A DNA stretch of 64,000 nt. Source: Hyphodiscus hymeniophilus (taxonomy: Eukaryota; Ascomycota; Leotiomycetes; Helotiales; Hyphodiscaceae). A program made the translations under genes and the position numbers. This document shows positions 46,201 through 56,903 of this stretch, piece by piece. Positions within the stretch are counted from its first letter, which is position 1; every line of letters begins with the position of its first letter. The stretch is taken from contig VNKQ01000005.1 of assembly GCA_016508695.1 (NCBI GenBank), positions 1,426,001 through 1,490,000 on the forward strand. The letters run 5' to 3'. The notes under the pieces are model-generated. The model saw nothing but the letters and a program-made list of their open reading frames with translations. It did not search any database and had not been told where the DNA came from.

Positions 46201-47238
46201 TCAATCCTCCCATATCGTATCCAAGTTCAAATCACCCCTTCGCTCGCCTCCGCATACACTCCATCGCTTCCGCTTGTCTCGACCAAATGCTGCACCCAAG
46301 GTTCTTCCCCGGTTGCCTGAAGCTTCCATTGCAGCCTTTGTCTTCGAATCTTCTGCACCGTCCGCCGCATCAGCCGCAGCTTTTAATTGCGCAATCCTCT
46401 CCGCCTCCAAGGCAGCTTCCTCTGCATCTGGTGAATCTGGTATAGTCTCTAAACTCGATATACTTGGACTTCGAGATCTGGCGGAGGTTGGTGTGGAAGG
46501 AACAGAGGATGAAGCAAAGGAGCCAGGGTAGCTTAGGGATCCGGAGTATGTACTTGTGCCCAGAAACGAGTCGAATTTCGAAGATTGGTAGGCGGGAGAA
46601 GATGTGACAGAAGAAGGCGTAGAGGGTGCGGAAAGACCATTTGTAGCATATTGCTGAGCCATATAACGAAGGGGGGAAGACGGCCGACGGTTTCGAGGGA
46701 AGTTAGAGTTTGAAGAAAATCCAAGGACTGGAGAGCTGCTCCGCTCTCCTGCTTTGCGTGTGTGGTCGTCTGAAGACGGTGAACCTGTCTCACTGATATC
46801 TTTTAATTCTCTGTGTGGCAGACCAGGAAACACCTCGTCCACTGGTCTTTTGGGTGCGCGAACTCGACTCGGGGATCCGATAGGACTTGACGGGCGTCTC
46901 TGTGGTGTGATTTGTAGCTGGCCAAGTCCGTTGAACCCAGGTAATGACTGAGCCCGCGACATCGGAGGAGCCAGAGCACTTTGCGTAGACTTCGATCTCA
47001 AATGCCCTCGAGAAAAAGGTGAAGTGTTCCGTGGTCTATATGGCATCGAAGGTGAAGAGATCAGAGGTGAAAGTGGCGAGTGAGGGGTAGGGTCTGTAGA
47101 TCGTCGAATCGTAGGGGGTTTCCACCGTTCTTCGCATTCTTTTCTCTGATTGTCAAGAGTGGAGGAGGCTTCGACTCGGAGCGTTGGTGCAGGAGCAGCT
47201 GTGAACTCCATTCTCTCGGTTTCTGGAACGGGTTCCAT
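46201..47238 (-). CDS. Disordered basic/proline-rich fungal protein
   Basis: Conserved-looking fungal protein of unknown function, of the kind often labelled 'basic proline-rich protein'. One exon, 345 aa from the ATG at 47238 (MEPVPETERMEF). Seen: mostly disordered Ser/Pro/Arg sequence with many SPxx sites (PHSPLSPLISSPSM, RPSSPIGSPSRVR), suggesting phosphorylation by proline-directed kinases; RRPSSPLRYMAQQYATNGLS, which I recall as a conserved block; and a C-terminal helix EEAALEAERIAQLKAAADAA followed by basic RDKRKRWSVCGGERRGDL. No catalytic domain, signal peptide or membrane segment. The frame is open upstream to 47322, but that part has no ATG. Confidence 0.75.
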   Translation of the reverse strand: MEPVPETERMEFTAAPAPTLRVEASSTLDNQRKECEERWKPPTIRRSTDPTPHSPLSPLISSPSMPYRPRNTSPFSRGHLRSKSTQSALAPPMSRAQSLPGFNGLGQLQITPQRRPSSPIGSPSRVRAPKRPVDEVFPGLPHRELKDISETGSPSSDDHTRKAGERSSSPVLGFSSNSNFPRNRRPSSPLRYMAQQYATNGLSAPSTPSSVTSSPAYQSSKFDSFLGTSTYSGSLSYPGSFASSSVPSTPTSARSRSPSISSLETIPDSPDAEEAALEAERIAQLKAAADAADGAEDSKTKAAMEASGNRGRTLGAAFGRDKRKRWSVCGGERRGDLNLDTIWED

Positions 47239-49075
47239 GATTGCGGTGTTATCGTGCAGCGAAGAAACGCATCGAGTTGCAGGAGGGTGTGAAGGTGAGT
47301 GTTTGGTAGAAAGTACAAGCAATCACAGATTGCTCAGCGAAGCCGATGACTGCTGAGGAGTATGTGCAAGAAGTAACAGGAGAATGAATGCTTGTAAATG
47401 ATCCGGCTTTTACAAGCGTCTGGCATTCGGCGAGTCCTGCGCGACAGACCAGCTCTTTGGCGCTGTTAGGAAGCGAGCCAGGAAGAGGTGAATGTTCGAA
47501 GAGCCATCTGCTCCTTGGCCGTGTCGGAAGGGAGGAGAGGAAGATTGGAGTATGAGACTGCGAATTTGAAAAGTGAAGTCTGAGGTGCGGAGGTTGGCAG
47601 CAGAAATATGTCTTCCTCAGCTCATGGTTTATGTTCGAAGGTGTTCAGGCTATCGAATGCGGCGACGGGCCGGCTTTCGGGGCTAAGTTTCGGGGCAAGG
47701 GTCCAACGGTCCTCCCTAAATGATGGTTGGTGTCTCGGTAGGGGATGGATGGCACCAACCAGCTGAAATGAATGGATGAATGAATGAATGAATGAATGAA
47801 TGAATGAATGAATGAATGAATGAAGAAAGAATCAATAAATGAAGGAATACCTTGAGGATCAATATCTATATCTTCCCAAACCGAGTGGATTCATACTTCT
47901 GCCCATTACTCCGTATCATCCGTATATACATATCAAAACATCCGGCGAAGTCCTTCATCCTGTAGAATCCCTCCAATAACCCCAGCACACATACAGCATA
48001 TTCATACCATTCAGGTTCCCATAGCCATAATCATGCCATATCCAACGCCTCACTCATGCCATACGTACTGCAATTGCCATTATCCCTCTTCTCTACTGCG
48101 ATCACGAAGGCACATGACATTTGTAGTATGTAGCCTGCTTACTAGTCGTGATGCTATCCATCGGCTGAGTTGGTGATAGCCGGTATGGATGACTGGATAG
48201 GACCAAGTAGGACAAGGCCACTGATCCTGCAGGCGCTTGGAGAATATCTCCGGACTCTTCACCCAGCCAGTACAAAGACGTCTTCCTCCAAAGGCATCGA
48301 GTGTATCACTACCACCACCACCACCACCCAGATCTTTCCGTCTATGCAACCTGCGGATCGCCTTCATGGCTTTGTTTGCTTTCCACAAGTCCCTTGACTG
48401 CATCATATTTGTATCACATGACTAATACTTTGCCCTTACAATTCATGTTCATGCTATGTACTCAATCGCCATAACATGCGTCTATCCTTTGCCACTGGCC
48501 AGATCCGTTGCCAACGACCTGTCGTTTTCTTATACCGGTCAATGCGGATACGTGCAGGATTATCGAAGTCTACCGTATGTAACATCTTGACTGGAGGGAC
48601 GTCCGAGACTCCGAGGTCAAACGAATTGCCACTCATCTCGATCATACCCAACCCCCTTTTCCACTAGTTTGAGATTATCACCAGACTATTCACGCACTTG
48701 ACCGTCATCTATGTTTCTTTCCGGATCTCTACTTTCTCGACATTTGCAGATATCTCGAGACATCTAAATAGTCTATTCATATATCTCTATTCAAACCTTC
48801 GTTTTCTTAAGGCAGCTAGCGGAGTTTTGTTGTTTTAAGAATGCTTGAGACTTAGGAGTCGTGCCATTGAGATTGAAATAGCTTGCGCAGGATGCCCCAT
48901 TCACTATTTTCTGCTGTGCTCTTTTGATTTCAGTAGTATTTTGGCTTTCTTTCCGCTGTAAAGAGGTGGTGCTTTGAAAGTCAATGTCGCCTTCTTGTAA
49001 CGCGTGTAATATGTCATTGCCAGCTGCGACATTTTGCATCTAGTGTTTCTTCTACCAAATCACTGCCTTAGAATC
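47239..49075. other. Gene-poor region with microsatellites
   Basis: 1.8 kb, including the promoter of the disordered protein gene, a (TGAA)n microsatellite at 47777-47824 and an (ACC)n tract near 48311-48329. Minus-strand frames 48651-48454 and 49039-48791 show no domain that I recognise. They lie directly downstream of the tyrosinase relic and could be further decayed material. Confidence 0.45.
47777..47824. repeat. (TGAA)n microsatellite
   Basis: About twelve uninterrupted copies of the tetramer TGAA in non-coding sequence. Likely variable in length between isolates. Confidence 0.95.
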
Positions 49076-49948
49076 TCAATTTTTATAGCAGAGGAAGTCC
49101 GACTGAGTATTCATAATATCCGTCACCCTCATATCAGCCGCAAGCCCACCCATTGAAAGTACCTCACTCAACGATGCCGCTTCGTCTGAGGGGTGGTGAT
49201 GATCATTACCTGGCTTCCCGGCATACTCGCTCAACCTCACCCCAGGATTCCTCTGTTGCCACGTCCACCATAGACGGTCTAGCTGACTATCACCCGCATT
49301 AGCTTTTCACATTCATCATACGAATGTATTTGAAGTACCTATGATGCAAGAAAAAGACCGGATCATTCGGCGCCGTGAACCCCATGAAGTCTCCTTGGAT
49401 CCCGGTGGAAATCACGTTATGTGGGCCATTTTCAAGTGCCAGAAAGAAGCTCTCGTAGTCCCACATACTCAAAATCCCTTCAATCGCAGCAGCACGAACG
49501 TCCTTCCCTGGAATATCACCATGGAGAACCTTCTGTTCGAATTTGAAGCCTCGCGAAAGGCAATGGATATGATCGTCACCGTCATAGAATCGCAGCTGGA
49601 GCAAAGCAAATGGGCCGTCATTGACGCAATGGCTATTAAACACGGACTCTGGAGCATTTAGGTCTCCATTTCCTCCGAATCCAGTTCTGTTTGAGAAAAC
49701 GGGAGCGCTTTGTAGAGATTCCCTACCCCCGTCAGTCAATCCAATTCGCTTGGTGAGAGTAATTTGCACATACCAGTCAAGTGACCAGTCCTAGTAGCTA
49801 TAATGATCATCAGGTTTCTTTTCTCGGCAGAGTTGAATATGCTCATTGCTCACGTCAAACTGCCTTTGTAGCCACACGATGTTCTCAGCTCCGTTTCATA
49901 GGTATGAAGAACTAAGCGATGCCACGAAAGAAATGCAGCCGCTCCGTG
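49076..49948 (-). pseudogene. Tyrosinase remnant, 5'-truncated and with an in-frame stop
   Basis: Copper-dependent phenol oxidase family. Readable exons: about 49948-49854, 49797-49774, 49722-49339 and 49286-49076, separated by introns of 56, 51 and 52 nt with good signals. Seen: part of the CuA site (HGAAAFLSWHRL, second and third His), CGYKGSL, then the YWDW motif in which the Trp codon reads TAG at 49793-49791. After it come TGFGGNGDLN, the CuB region with GPHNVI, and the hallmark TAPNDPVFFLHH, continued after splicing by QLDRLWWTWQQRNPG, ending FLCYKN. The N-terminus with the first CuA His is missing. The reading runs into the antisense of a UstYa-like gene at about 49950. Truncation plus a stop mark it as a pseudogene. 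A stop avoided by an unusual splice was considered but breaks the frame. Confidence 0.85.
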
Positions 49949-49959
49949 CGCTTGTTTCA

Positions 49960-50277
49960 AATGAAATTCATCTTGAGCATATTGAGCACTGTATTGATCT
50001 ACTTCGGAGTTTTGTTCAATGCCATGCTACGGCAAGTGTTATGACTTATGACTGGGCTGATAGCGGGGTGGTGGGAAACTATGAGGTGAATGATGTGTGC
50101 GTGAACTGGGAGTACTACCAAAACTGGGTAACTCAACGAGCAATACATGATCCAGAAGCTTCAGGAGTATTCGTCCATCCGGAACTTGGAGTTGTCTCCC
50201 GTACGGGCAAAGCCTTGGTTGATGTTGAAAGTGGCAATAGCTCTCAGACACTGGACGATAACGATAGAAATAGATGA
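49960..50277 (+). pseudogene. UstYa/DUF3328-family remnant, 5'-truncated
   Basis: C-terminal half of a UstYa-type oxidase; UstYa proteins catalyse cyclisation or oxidation of ribosomal peptides (ustiloxin and other dikaritins). Seen: one HxxHC motif in EHIEHCIDLLRSFVQCHATA, followed by the typical YDW...VNDVCVNWEYYQNWV, and a hydrophilic tail to the stop at 50277. Intact members have an N-terminal membrane helix and a first HxxHC motif about 30-50 residues earlier; neither is present. Upstream of about 49960 the same strand is the antisense of the tyrosinase relic. The gene therefore has no start of its own. A short active fragment is very unlikely. Confidence 0.78.
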
Positions 50278-50896
50278 TCTTTCTGACAAAGAGATTGGGC
50301 CTTAAGCAAACCCTCCAAAGCTTAATATCCCTTCAACGTTTCCCTATCTCCACGTAAAAGGTGTGAGGTATCGTGCTTGCAGGCTACATATTGATTCTGT
50401 AATTGTCGCCTTGGGCATTTGGTCACAAGAACCCAGAACTGTCTGAGATAATTCAGCCTCGTCGGAGGCTGTTTTGACTGGAACAACCTTCGGAAGAAAG
50501 GAAAGGACGTTTCAAGATTGTAAAGTCAACGATTGGGAGCATCCAAGGCAGATCCAAACAAACAAATGCTGGACTCGTAAACTCAAGCCACCGATTTTCC
50601 TGTCCAACGCTAACCCTGTTTCGAACCCCTGCAGCTTAACATTTCGTCTGGGTGCAGAAAGTCAGCTACGCTCCTTTTTCCAACGACTCTCGAAAACTGT
50701 CCTCCGCAAATTCCAACGGCGCAGTCAATTCGCATTCCCCGTGCTGGGGACATGATTGTTTGATCTGCAACGTCTGAAAGGAGGAGCAATCCGTTGCACG
50801 ACCTGAATTGCCGTTCCCGCGGCCCTCGAATTCGACACATGCGCATCTAAGGCATTAAAGACATCACGATCAGGACGACAATAGTACAACGTAGCC
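50278..50896. promoter_or_regulatory. Upstream region of MNN9
   Basis: 619 bp. A plus-strand open frame at 50474-50755 has no recognisable domain. Taken as promoter and 5' UTR. Confidence 0.45.
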
Positions 50897-52063
50897 ATGG
50901 GCCCCGTGCGGTTACGGCGCACAAACCCGCTCACTGTAATTGTGGGCGTGGTATTATGTGTCGTGATACTTGTCTTTTTGATGTCGCCCTCAAGTTCAGA
51001 TACAGCCACCCAGAAATTACGGAAGGCCAGCGCAGCATCGAATCCACTCTCTCCCCCAACGTCTCCGTTTCGAAAACAGAATGAAAAATCCAATGGTGGA
51101 AAGCGGGTGCCTCCTCCAGTCGTACATTACCACATGAACAACGTCACGAGTTCGAGCAATCCTGTTGGGAACAGAGAGACAATCCTCATATTGACACCTC
51201 TTGCACGGTTCTACCAGGAATATTGGGACAACCTCTTGAAGCTCTCATACCCTCATGAGTTGATTACGCTGGCATTCATGATCCCAAAGAGTAGGGAAGG
51301 CAATTCTGCCACAGCGCAACTGCAGGAACAGATCACGAAGACGCAGAAGTCTGGCCCTGAGAAGAATCGATTTGCCAGCATCATAATTGAACGACAAGAC
51401 TTCGACCCTCCTCTAGCTTCGCAGAACGAGGGTGAAAGACACAAAATGGAAAATCAAAAGGCGCGGCGAGCAGCCATGTCGAGAGCCAGAAATTCTCTTC
51501 TCTTCACGACTTTGGGCCCCTCCACATCTTGGGTCCTTTGGCTGGATTCTGATATTGTCGAGACGCCCCCAGATTTGATACAAGATCTCGCAGCACACGA
51601 CAAGGCCATCATTGTTCCAAATTGCTTCCAAAGATACACCGATAAGTACAAACAACCGGCAGAGAGGCCATACGACTTCAACAGCTGGCAGGACAGTGAG
51701 ACGGCGCAGAAGCTTGGAGAGCAGATGGGACCTGATGATATCTTATTGGAGGGATATGCAGACATGGCTACCTATCGAACCTTAATGGCATACATGGTTG
51801 ATGAAGACGGTGACCCGCAGCAGGAGGTTCCACTGGATGGTGTCGGAGGAACGGCATTGCTGGTAAAGGCAGAAGTTCACAGGGATGGTGCTATGTTTCC
51901 ACCATTTCCCTTCTACCACCTGATTGAGACAGAAGGATTCGCGAAAATGGCGAAGAGGTTAGGATGGAGTGCGACTGGTTTACCAAACTATAGGGTATGC
52001 TCTTCTGCCCTCTTACACGCTCTGAAGTTAACACATGAATAGGTGTACCATTACAACGAGTGA
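50897..52063 (+). CDS. MNN9: Mnn9-type alpha-1,6-mannosyltransferase subunit (GT62, Anp1 family)
   Basis: Golgi type II membrane protein of the mannan polymerase complexes that extend N-glycan outer chains. Exons 50897-51994 and 52043-52063 (48-nt intron); 372 aa. Seen: a short cytosolic tail MGPVRLRRTNP, one transmembrane segment VIVGVVLCVVILVFLM, a Ser-rich stem, then the Anp1 domain with ETILILTPLARF, NSLLFTTLGPSTSWVLWLDS (ending in the DSD metal motif), VPLDGVGGTALLVKAEVHRD, and FPFYHLIETEGFAKMAKRLG near the end. The last intron restores the family C-terminus VYHYNE, which supports it. The closest of the three paralogues (Mnn9, Anp1, Van1) is Mnn9, judged from the GVGGTALLVKA and GLPNYR regions. 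Confidence 0.9.
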
Positions 52064-52576
52064 AGTTGTGTCTGGCACAGCCTATTCATACTTTATCGCT
52101 CAAATACTGAGGGATATTACAATATAGGGAGGAAATTCAAGACCGGCTCATAACAGTTGGGGAAAGTTGCACAGATCATACTGTGCAGCTTTGTGTATGG
52201 CGTTCGTGGCATAGCATCTTTGAAGCTTGAAAGGCTTGTGTATACCAGAGGAGTTTGTGCTCAAGCCTCATAGTTTTGGTACCATAGAATACAATATGAC
52301 GGCTGTCTGAATCCGCCTTTGATGTACAAATTACGAAGACTTCCGGAGCTCCGCCTTCTACACGCGATCATCCTTTCAGTATGAGATTCGTTATATGGTA
52401 TTTCTCGCTCGATCCTGGACTCCTCAGCTTGTTCCTTCCTTATTTCTAGTGGTTCAAACTTCCAGATGTGATCCAGATATGTGTCAAAGACCCTCTAATA
52501 TCCCCATTGCAGCCGTATTTCCATCCCTACCTATGCTTAAAGCTTGAAGGTAAGGTCCATCCTACACCGTCGCACT
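52064..52576. other. Convergent intergenic region
   Basis: 513 bp between convergent 3' ends. Nothing is supported in it. Confidence 0.55.
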
Positions 52577-53294
52577 TCAACTCCTCCCACTAGCATCTTC
52601 TTCCCCAATACTCCCAGTAAACCTCTCCTCCCCACACCAGAACCTAACCAACCCTTCCGCGCCCACCTGATCTCCCTGCCTGTACAACGCAGCAACATCG
52701 ATATTCAACGGACTGTCCACGCCCGGCTCCCCTAGCAATCTGCCTATACTCTCCAACGCACCCACCACGCCTAGAACGGGCGTCCAGTTCTCCTTCAGCA
52801 CATCGAGACATATCTCTCCCGTCTCGAACTTGACATTGGGATGGCAGATCTTGGTCACGAACGTTATGGTGGGTGGAGCGATGGGGTAGGTTGGGGGAAT
52901 GCTGATGGAGAGCTAATTTGGATCAGCATTATGAATCGATGGGATTTCAAGGGGTGCGAGCTCTTGGGTGTTAGACAAGAACCAGAATGGGAGGTGGATA
53001 TGCAGCTCCTAAGATCAGAGGTCGAGAGGACAGAAAGAGCTAGGAGAATAGGAGTATGGGTAGACTGACCAGCCAGCGGCCAGAGCTGTAGCCGGTTGAA
53101 GAGGGAAGAGAGTGACCAGTCAGTATGGTTTGGAGGAGAAGGACGTTAGAGGGCGAGGGAGCGAGGGAGGCGATTGTAGGATGTGGAGAGACAGGAGTGT
53201 AGGTTGTGCTGAATGCGGTGAGTTCGGTGATGATTCGTTTGGTAGGTGTACGTGAAGAGGAGGAGGAGGATGAGGCAGAAGAGCGTTTGGACAT
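52577..53294 (-). CDS. PEX4: Pex4-type peroxisomal ubiquitin-conjugating enzyme
   Basis: E2 enzyme that monoubiquitinates the import receptor Pex5 at the peroxisome membrane (with Pex22). Exons 53294-53070 and 52912-52577 with a 157-nt intron; 186 aa. Seen: a Ser-rich start with TPTKRIITELTAF, a linker GYSSGRWLLSISIPPTYPIA across the splice, PPTITFVTKICHPNVKF (the HPN motif) and GEICLDVLKENWTPV with the active-site Cys, then SIGRLLGEPGVDSPLNIDVA typical of Pex4. The C-terminal tail is longer than yeast Pex4, acidic and Ser-rich. The intron carries a GTCAGT donor; its in-frame alternatives end in stops. UBC fold order and residues are intact. Confidence 0.88.
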
Positions 53295-54200
53295 CGCTCC
53301 GCGGCTGATGGGTATGGTGGAATTATCGGCAGTGGCTAGCTTCACAGACGGGTTGTGAAGGGTTTGTGTTGAGTGACGGTGCTCTGGGATTTTGCAATGA
53401 GTTTGGTGTTAAAAGCTTGAGCGTCATGTTCAAAGAGAGCTCGTGGAGCCGAGGCTCGTCAACTAGAGACAACCACATCGAAATGCGGCCGTCAGGTATT
53501 GGATACTTCACAAAACGTTTCAATTCTTAAGTGCTCTTTATTTATGTTCATTATAGTGTGCGTGGATACCTATTAGGTATCATGCTTCATCCTAGCTACA
53601 TGCGACCGCAGAAAGCCTCTCATCCCACATATCCCAATAGACATCAGGATCACGAATATACGCCATGCAGTAATGCCCCATATGACTGTGAAACGCCCTC
53701 ACAGAAAATATCGCTCGTGCTTCCTCCCATATGCCTAGGGTCTGAGCACATGCTGCTATATGTAAAGGGAAACAACTGCAAGAAGTTCAATCTTCACGCC
53801 ACCATCCTCTCATTAAAATGAGAGACAAAGTATCTCTCCGAAAAAAAAGTCAGTGCCGCCTCGATCTAGATTCAAGAAATGCCCGATCCAATGACAAGAG
53901 AGTTCCGAATGCATAGGATCGCAGAACTGAATGATGCAAAAGCAGGAGATGCTGCAGGATATTCGCTCAAAGCCGCTGTAAAGAGAGAACGAAAACGTAG
54001 AACACTGCGAGATGCCCACTATGCAAAGTGGTCCTCGAAAAGAAAATATGCACATGAAAGCCGTGTATTCCATCGTCTAAAACATCAACATTGTGAGCTC
54101 GAGCTCATTATTTTTGTGCATGCGTGACCCAAGGTGTATGGTCGAGAAAATGGCGAAAAGCAAGAGTGGCACGGTGGTGGAGTTGAGTGGTGGTGCTCAA
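53295..54200. other. Intergenic region
   Basis: 906 bp between the PEX4 start and the 3' end of the next minus-strand gene. It holds the PEX4 promoter. Short frames only. Confidence 0.55.
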
Positions 54201-56903
54201 TCATGGAGCAGACCCCTTTCCATCATTTGGCTTCCAGAATTGCATCATACGGCTAATGCGTTTGCTCTTGCTTCCTTTTTCCTTCTTAACTTGTTCCATG
54301 ATCTGAGGAGCTCGAGACTCAATAGAGAGTTTGCTCTTCTCGCCATGAGAACTGCTGATGAGGCGTGACAGACTGGCCATGCTGGATCGCTTTCTGGTGA
54401 CTGCCGCCGACGAGAGGGAGGCAGAACGCTGACCGTCACGGAATTGAGGATTGTGGGACATCGGTAAACTGTTACTATCTCGAGTCGTGGTAGAATTACT
54501 GCTGGTCAAGGAAGGCACGTCGTCCACGGACATTCTTAACTCCGGACCTGGTTCACCGAGAAGAAGCGATTGGAAGACACCTTCATCGACGATGGATGAT
54601 GGAGCAGTAGATATACGCTGAGTGTCGTAGGAGAATGGAGAGCGCGGCGATGGGAAAGACGATTGAATGGTAGAATGAGGACTTGTCGGCGTAAGATAGG
54701 AAGGTTGAAGAGAGAAAGGTTGAACGTTAACAGGGGCCAGATCATTGGCTGTTCGTGAGCGGAATGGCGGAGTAGCTGTAGAGTCGGAGGATTGGGCTCT
54801 CGAGTCTGGTCGGGGAGGAATCGAATCGTCCGCGAAGTCAACTTGCCTAGGTGATTCCTCACGTATTGGCTCATCTTTCAAGGACATGGTTGATTGCTCA
54901 GGCTTCGCGCTGGAGCTCACTTGCTGTCTTTCTTCTTCGCTCAAACCACTTCCTTTTCTTTTCACTCCTCTCTGCAGACTACTGTCGTCCACTGTCCAGT
55001 CCATTGGCTTCTCGGAACACATGTTGTCAGCATCAACAACCTTGATACCAGTATCCATGCCCGCGTCATCCTCGTCATCGACCTTGTTTGTTGATCCCTT
55101 ATCTGATGAGGCTTTCGTATCTTCCCACGCATCATCCTCTTCGTCCTCTTCAAATACGTCGGCCATGGTAGAGCTAGATCCGAGGCGGTGCAAACCAAAT
55201 CGAGGATTCTCAAATTCAGGAGCAGACTCGGCTCTTCTATGATAATGCATTCCTGGGCCCAGGAAATTCCCCATCCCAGCAGCGCTGTGCATTCTCTTCC
55301 CCCGTTTCGACACACCAGGTGTGTCATTGACAATATCCCACCCGGCGTCTCTTCCCGAGGGTGTATTGAAGGGCCCCAGAGCTGCATCGAGATCAATGAT
55401 GGGGCTCATTGACTCTTCTTGCTGAGGTTGAGCAATCTGCCGTGGTCGCCAGGTAGCGAAATCGGTTTGCACCTCAGCCTTCACAGTTGCAGGAGATTCG
55501 AGAATGGTATCTGGCAGGTCGTTCTGAGTGAAGTCAAAAATCGGTGCCTCGTTCATGGGCTGGTATGATCGGAGAGGCGGAGTGGGTGTTCTGGTACGTC
55601 GACTCACGGATCGCGGTCGAGTTTTGCGAGACAAAATAGAACCAGCCCATGATTTTACTTTCTTCTGCTTCTTTTTGGAATTTGGCTTTTTTGATATCGA
55701 TGATCTGCGTGACGAAGACTGCTCGATTGACTCTAGGGGAACATCGGGACCAGTCATTTGGTTTGCTACTGGAGACGGAACAGGTGGTGGTGAAGGGGCT
55801 TTATTTTCCTTCGATGAGGCGGCACTAGATGGTCGGGATCGATTCGGGGATGATTCTCCTGATGCATGCTCAACGCCAAAGAAGCCCCATTTTCGGACTG
55901 GAAATCTTGGACTCGTCGGTGTTATAGGGATTGCATCTTTGAGTAGCGGATTAGAGCTTCTGCGACGGGGATCTGTCCCATTGTCTGGAGTTGGTGAGCT
56001 TGTTCGACTGCCGTCTAATCTTGGTCCTGCACTTTTGGGTCGGCCGTCGAGAACCCTCTCATTTGATGCGCGTTGTTCTCGAGACAATGGTGAAGAAGTT
56101 CCACCGGATACGATGGATGTGAGGCTTCCGGAGACCGAGTGTCCACGAATCGTTGCCGTAGAGGAACCCTCGCTTGACACAAGAGACAACGGGCGTGGAA
56201 TAATCTCGACATTATCCGAGAATCCAACTCGAGCACGATTCAGCTGGTTCAGATTTCGGGTCTCTGGACTTGTAGCTCTGCTAGGCTCATCAAACGGAGT
56301 CTCATCCTTGCTTGTTGATTCGAAGAAGTTGGCGAATGGTGGTTGTCGTTGTCCAAGCTCAGAAGGACTTGTAGGGGCAGATTCTCCGCGAGGCAATAAG
56401 CTATTCGGTTGCAGAATCATAGACAAGTCATGGGCTGAGACGGCGGCACTCCTACGATGAGCGTGGCCACGTCGAGGGTTATTCGTAGGACCAAAAGAGT
56501 TCTCTGACTTCGTCGGGCTGGTGCTCATGAGACTCATTCCACTCCCAGACTTCCCGCCAATGAATTCTGAAGTTCCTCGACGGTGGCGCGACGGTATATT
56601 TCGTGATGATGGCGAGCCTGGAGATAAGGGAGGGGATGCCATTCCAGTCTCAGGAACCACCGCCGAAGGATTGAACGAGAACGTGGGGAGGGCTGCGGGT
56701 ATGGATCGTCTCCTGTCACTCTCGGGCATCTGTTCATTCGATCCACCGGTAGACACTTCAATCGCAGATATTGGACGTCTGCCACTAGCTCTGGAATATG
56801 AAGATGGTGCTGAACTTGACAAGGCATCTCGAGCGGGAAAGACGAATGGTGGGTTCGGGAGCGGGCTGCCTTCGCCCGGCTGAATCGACGCCATTGTAGC
56901 CAT
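54201..56903 (-). CDS. Large disordered Ser/Pro-rich fungal protein
   Basis: Single exon, 900 aa from the ATG at 56903 (MATMASIQPGEG); the frame is open two codons further only through a TTG. I recall fungal relatives labelled 'cell wall proline rich protein', but there is no signal peptide, so that label looks misleading. Seen: low-complexity Ser/Pro/Arg sequence throughout with many SP and RRxS phosphosites, a conserved-looking VRKWGFFGVEH, a basic block KKPNSKKKQKKVKSWAGSIL (possible nuclear signal), an acidic block VFEEDEEDDAWED, and a basic C-terminus KSKRISRMMQFWKPNDGKG. It may act as a regulatory or scaffold protein. No catalytic domain is present. Confidence 0.8.
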   Translation of the reverse strand: MATMASIQPGEGSPLPNPPFVFPARDALSSSAPSSYSRASGRRPISAIEVSTGGSNEQMPESDRRRSIPAALPTFSFNPSAVVPETGMASPPLSPGSPSSRNIPSRHRRGTSEFIGGKSGSGMSLMSTSPTKSENSFGPTNNPRRGHAHRRSAAVSAHDLSMILQPNSLLPRGESAPTSPSELGQRQPPFANFFESTSKDETPFDEPSRATSPETRNLNQLNRARVGFSDNVEIIPRPLSLVSSEGSSTATIRGHSVSGSLTSIVSGGTSSPLSREQRASNERVLDGRPKSAGPRLDGSRTSSPTPDNGTDPRRRSSNPLLKDAIPITPTSPRFPVRKWGFFGVEHASGESSPNRSRPSSAASSKENKAPSPPPVPSPVANQMTGPDVPLESIEQSSSRRSSISKKPNSKKKQKKVKSWAGSILSRKTRPRSVSRRTRTPTPPLRSYQPMNEAPIFDFTQNDLPDTILESPATVKAEVQTDFATWRPRQIAQPQQEESMSPIIDLDAALGPFNTPSGRDAGWDIVNDTPGVSKRGKRMHSAAGMGNFLGPGMHYHRRAESAPEFENPRFGLHRLGSSSTMADVFEEDEEDDAWEDTKASSDKGSTNKVDDEDDAGMDTGIKVVDADNMCSEKPMDWTVDDSSLQRGVKRKGSGLSEEERQQVSSSAKPEQSTMSLKDEPIREESPRQVDFADDSIPPRPDSRAQSSDSTATPPFRSRTANDLAPVNVQPFSLQPSYLTPTSPHSTIQSSFPSPRSPFSYDTQRISTAPSSIVDEGVFQSLLLGEPGPELRMSVDDVPSLTSSNSTTTRDSNSLPMSHNPQFRDGQRSASLSSAAVTRKRSSMASLSRLISSSHGEKSKLSIESRAPQIMEQVKKEKGSKSKRISRMMQFWKPNDGKGSAP

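Noticed and set aside
48080..48406. Minus-strand frame with a glycine run
   Set aside because: The glycine run is the translation of an (ACC)n microsatellite.
48454..49039. Two short minus-strand frames downstream of the tyrosinase relic, considered as a RiPP precursor or further enzyme
   Set aside because: No signal peptide, no repeated core with Kex2 sites, and no recognisable domain; left as unexplained.
55528..56460. 310-codon plus-strand open frame
   Set aside because: It is antisense to the 900-aa disordered protein; the minus frame is longer and has family-like blocks.
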